Source: DASWHR01 sp036398095 (GTDB lineage: Bacteria > Actinomycetota > AC-67). Taken from it: DNA of 44,686 bases. The stretch lies in contig DASWHR010000072.1 in assembly GCA_036398095.1 (NCBI GenBank), forward strand, positions 1 to 44,686. Reading direction: 5' to 3'. The position numbers and the translations under genes were made by a program. The notes under the pieces are model-generated. The model was not told where the DNA came from and searched no databases. It saw only the letters and a list, made by a program, of their open reading frames with translations. Positions within the stretch are counted from its first letter, which is position 1; the number at the start of each line of letters is the position of its first letter. Below are positions 43,180 to 44,686 of the stretch, piece after piece.

Positions 43180-44686
43180 ATGATGAACGGGTTTCTGCGC
43201 AGGGCTCGAGCGACCGTGATTGCCGTTGTCGCGCTCACGGCGATGCTTCCGGCCGTTCCGGCTCATGCCGCCGTCCCCAACGCGGCAGTAAACGGCTTCG
43301 CGCGGGCGTCCGCCGCATTCATCCCGTTCAACGTCAACCCGAACTTCGACTTCTGGCCCGTCTACAGCTTGAGCGAAACGGACGGCTCGTTCAGCCACGG
43401 TATCTCCGCCGGGTTCTGGCCGGGTTTCCTGGTCGACGCGACCTTCTTTCAGTTCGGCTATCAGCCGTTCGAGCGGGCGCTGTTCGGCGCAGCCGAGTCC
43501 GCGTACCCGATCACGCCGACGGAAGACACCGCGTCGTCGACCGACTTCGCCGAGATGTGCGCTGCCGGTGAGAAATCCACCGTGCCGTTGCCCAACGATC
43601 AGGGCGACTTGGCTGCGCCCGAGCCGATGCTGACCGGCTGCCAGTCGCTCTACACGCAGTACAAGAACCGAATCCCCTATAGCGTTTCCGACGCGCGCAC
43701 CGCCAGCGGCGAGCTGGTCAGCGACGGGTCGGCGACCGGCGCGGAGCTGCGGCTCGGCACGGTCGTCGCGGGAAGCGCATATGCGAGCTCGTTCACCGAC
43801 GCGTCGAAGGGCGGAAAGACGGTGTCGGGTGCGACCGTCATCCTCGACGACGTGAAGATCACCGACGCGCTGCGCATCGAGCAGCTACGATCCGTCGTTC
43901 GCACCGTCGCCGACGGAACGGTCAAGGGCGCGAAGATCGAACGCGAGCTGGTCGTTGTCAACGCACGATTCCAGGGTGAGCCGGTTGTGATCGGCGAAGA
44001 CGGAGTGGCCCTGCCCGACGGAACGCCCGTTGATGATCAACTCGCCGCTTACGGCGTCGACGTGCGACTCGTGGACGGCACCGAAGCCAGGTCGGCGACC
44101 GAGGCGCGCGCTGATTCGGGTGCGCTCGTTGTCCGCATGACGCGGGACGCGTCCACGGTCTACCCCGGCGACGCGAACGCCACTTGCAACGAATTCTCGG
44201 GGGCGCAGCCGTCGCCCGTGGCGACGGTGAGCGAGGATCTGGGCGCGAACCCGCTCTTCGAGCCCAAGCCACCCTACGACCAGTTGCCCGACCGCATCGA
44301 GGTCAACGAAAGTGTGCTGCCGGCGATCGCCTGCCCGCTGTTCTTGATGGAGCGTGCGGTCGACGTAGGAGTCGCGCTCGGTGGTACGACGGCCGCATCG
44401 AGGTTCCAGCCGCTGCCGCCGGAGCCGACGTTCGACTTCGACGACGACTTCGACTTCGGAGGGGATTTCGGCGGCGGGACGGCGATCGGCGGCATCGGCG
44501 GAGGCGAGTTCCCCGACGGTGGCCCGCTGCTCCCCCGATATGAGAACACGCCACCGGTTCCGGTGGACACGATCACCGGGTTTGCCGAAGCACTCGGCGC
44601 CGATGCGCCGTCGGGGATCAAGGCGCTCTACGGCGGCATGGTGCTGGCGCTGGCATTGCTCATCGCGGGGCGGCAGACATTCCGCA
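43180..44686 (+). CDS. Large secreted protein with acidic Gly-rich region and C-terminal anchor (partial)
   Basis: The frame stays open from the ATG at 43180 (or 43183) to the window end, so at least 502 residues are encoded. It has a signal peptide (NGFLRRARATVIAVVALTAM, cleavage near AHA-AV). A long beta-rich exported domain follows, with four or more cysteines. An acidic/aromatic and Gly-rich stretch (PTFDFDDDFDFGGDFGGG) comes next, and then a hydrophobic segment near 490 (GGMVLALALLIAG) that should anchor it. The family is not recognised. It begins 2 bp after livF, with GTGAGG close by, so it is likely co-transcribed with the transporter. It may be a cell-surface partner; the C-terminus is missing. 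Confidence 0.75.
   Translation, partial: MMNGFLRRARATVIAVVALTAMLPAVPAHAAVPNAAVNGFARASAAFIPFNVNPNFDFWPVYSLSETDGSFSHGISAGFWPGFLVDATFFQFGYQPFERALFGAAESAYPITPTEDTASSTDFAEMCAAGEKSTVPLPNDQGDLAAPEPMLTGCQSLYTQYKNRIPYSVSDARTASGELVSDGSATGAELRLGTVVAGSAYASSFTDASKGGKTVSGATVILDDVKITDALRIEQLRSVVRTVADGTVKGAKIERELVVVNARFQGEPVVIGEDGVALPDGTPVDDQLAAYGVDVRLVDGTEARSATEARADSGALVVRMTRDASTVYPGDANATCNEFSGAQPSPVATVSEDLGANPLFEPKPPYDQLPDRIEVNESVLPAIACPLFLMERAVDVGVALGGTTAASRFQPLPPEPTFDFDDDFDFGGDFGGGTAIGGIGGGEFPDGGPLLPRYENTPPVPVDTITGFAEALGADAPSGIKALYGGMVLALALLIAGRQTFR

Overview
This is a 44.7-kb stretch of a high-GC genome, by my reading from an actinobacterium-like lineage outside the well-studied Streptomyces/Mycobacterium groups. 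The evidence is frequent GTG/TTG starts, many ATGA/GTGA/TGATG gene overlaps, a Rex repressor beside a HemC-family gene, a menaquinone-type electron transport chain, a split b6-like cytochrome b instead of the usual QcrCAB, and a Tat-like Rieske protein. The lineage call is an inference; no rRNA or tRNA gene is visible.

Layout. (1) 1-1030: a secreted CAP-domain protein on the minus strand, with a well-matched class I (GEMM-I) cyclic di-GMP riboswitch in its leader. (2) 1031-4831: an FAD-dependent oxidoreductase, an acyl-CoA synthetase and a membrane protein with a glutaredoxin-like tail. (3) 4899-6702: rex behind its own operator, then a HemC-family protein without the cofactor cysteine. (4) 6715-11849, minus strand: a seven-gene cytochrome bc operon (small membrane protein, 2x[4Fe-4S] ferredoxin, cytochrome b6-like, subunit IV-like, Rieske, diheme cytochrome c, membrane protein). 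It has a Rex operator upstream and a small inverted-repeat element between the two cytochrome b genes. (5) 12093-18913: cytochrome c maturation (two TlpA/ResA-like thioredoxins, CcdA, ResB, CcsA), followed by a CcoN homologue in which every expected heme/copper ligand is replaced, a monoheme CcoO-like protein and a small membrane protein. (6) 18921-19949: an LLM-class flavin enzyme. (7) 20003-37001: a Rex-operator promoter, a geranylgeranyl-reductase-family enzyme, all fourteen complex I genes nuoA-nuoN and a polyprenyl diphosphate synthase. (8) 37018-37904, minus strand: a receiver-like/Rieske fusion protein and a small protein. (9) 37978-44686: a branched-chain amino-acid-type ABC transporter (lipoprotein, LivH, a LivM-LivG fusion, LivF) and a large secreted protein cut by the window end.

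How it fits together: complex I feeds menaquinone, whose tail would be made by the polyprenyl synthase and saturated by the reductase. Menaquinol is oxidised by the bc complex, and the thioredoxin/CcdA/ResB/CcsA set attaches heme to its cytochrome c and to the CcoO-like protein. Three Rex operators (before rex, the bc operon and the nuo operon) tie the chain to the NADH/NAD+ ratio. The most unusual items are the ligand-free CcoN homologue with its CcoO partner, the cysteine-less HemC homologue, the c-di-GMP riboswitch on a CAP protein, and the element that inserted at a stop/Shine-Dalgarno junction while leaving both signals intact.
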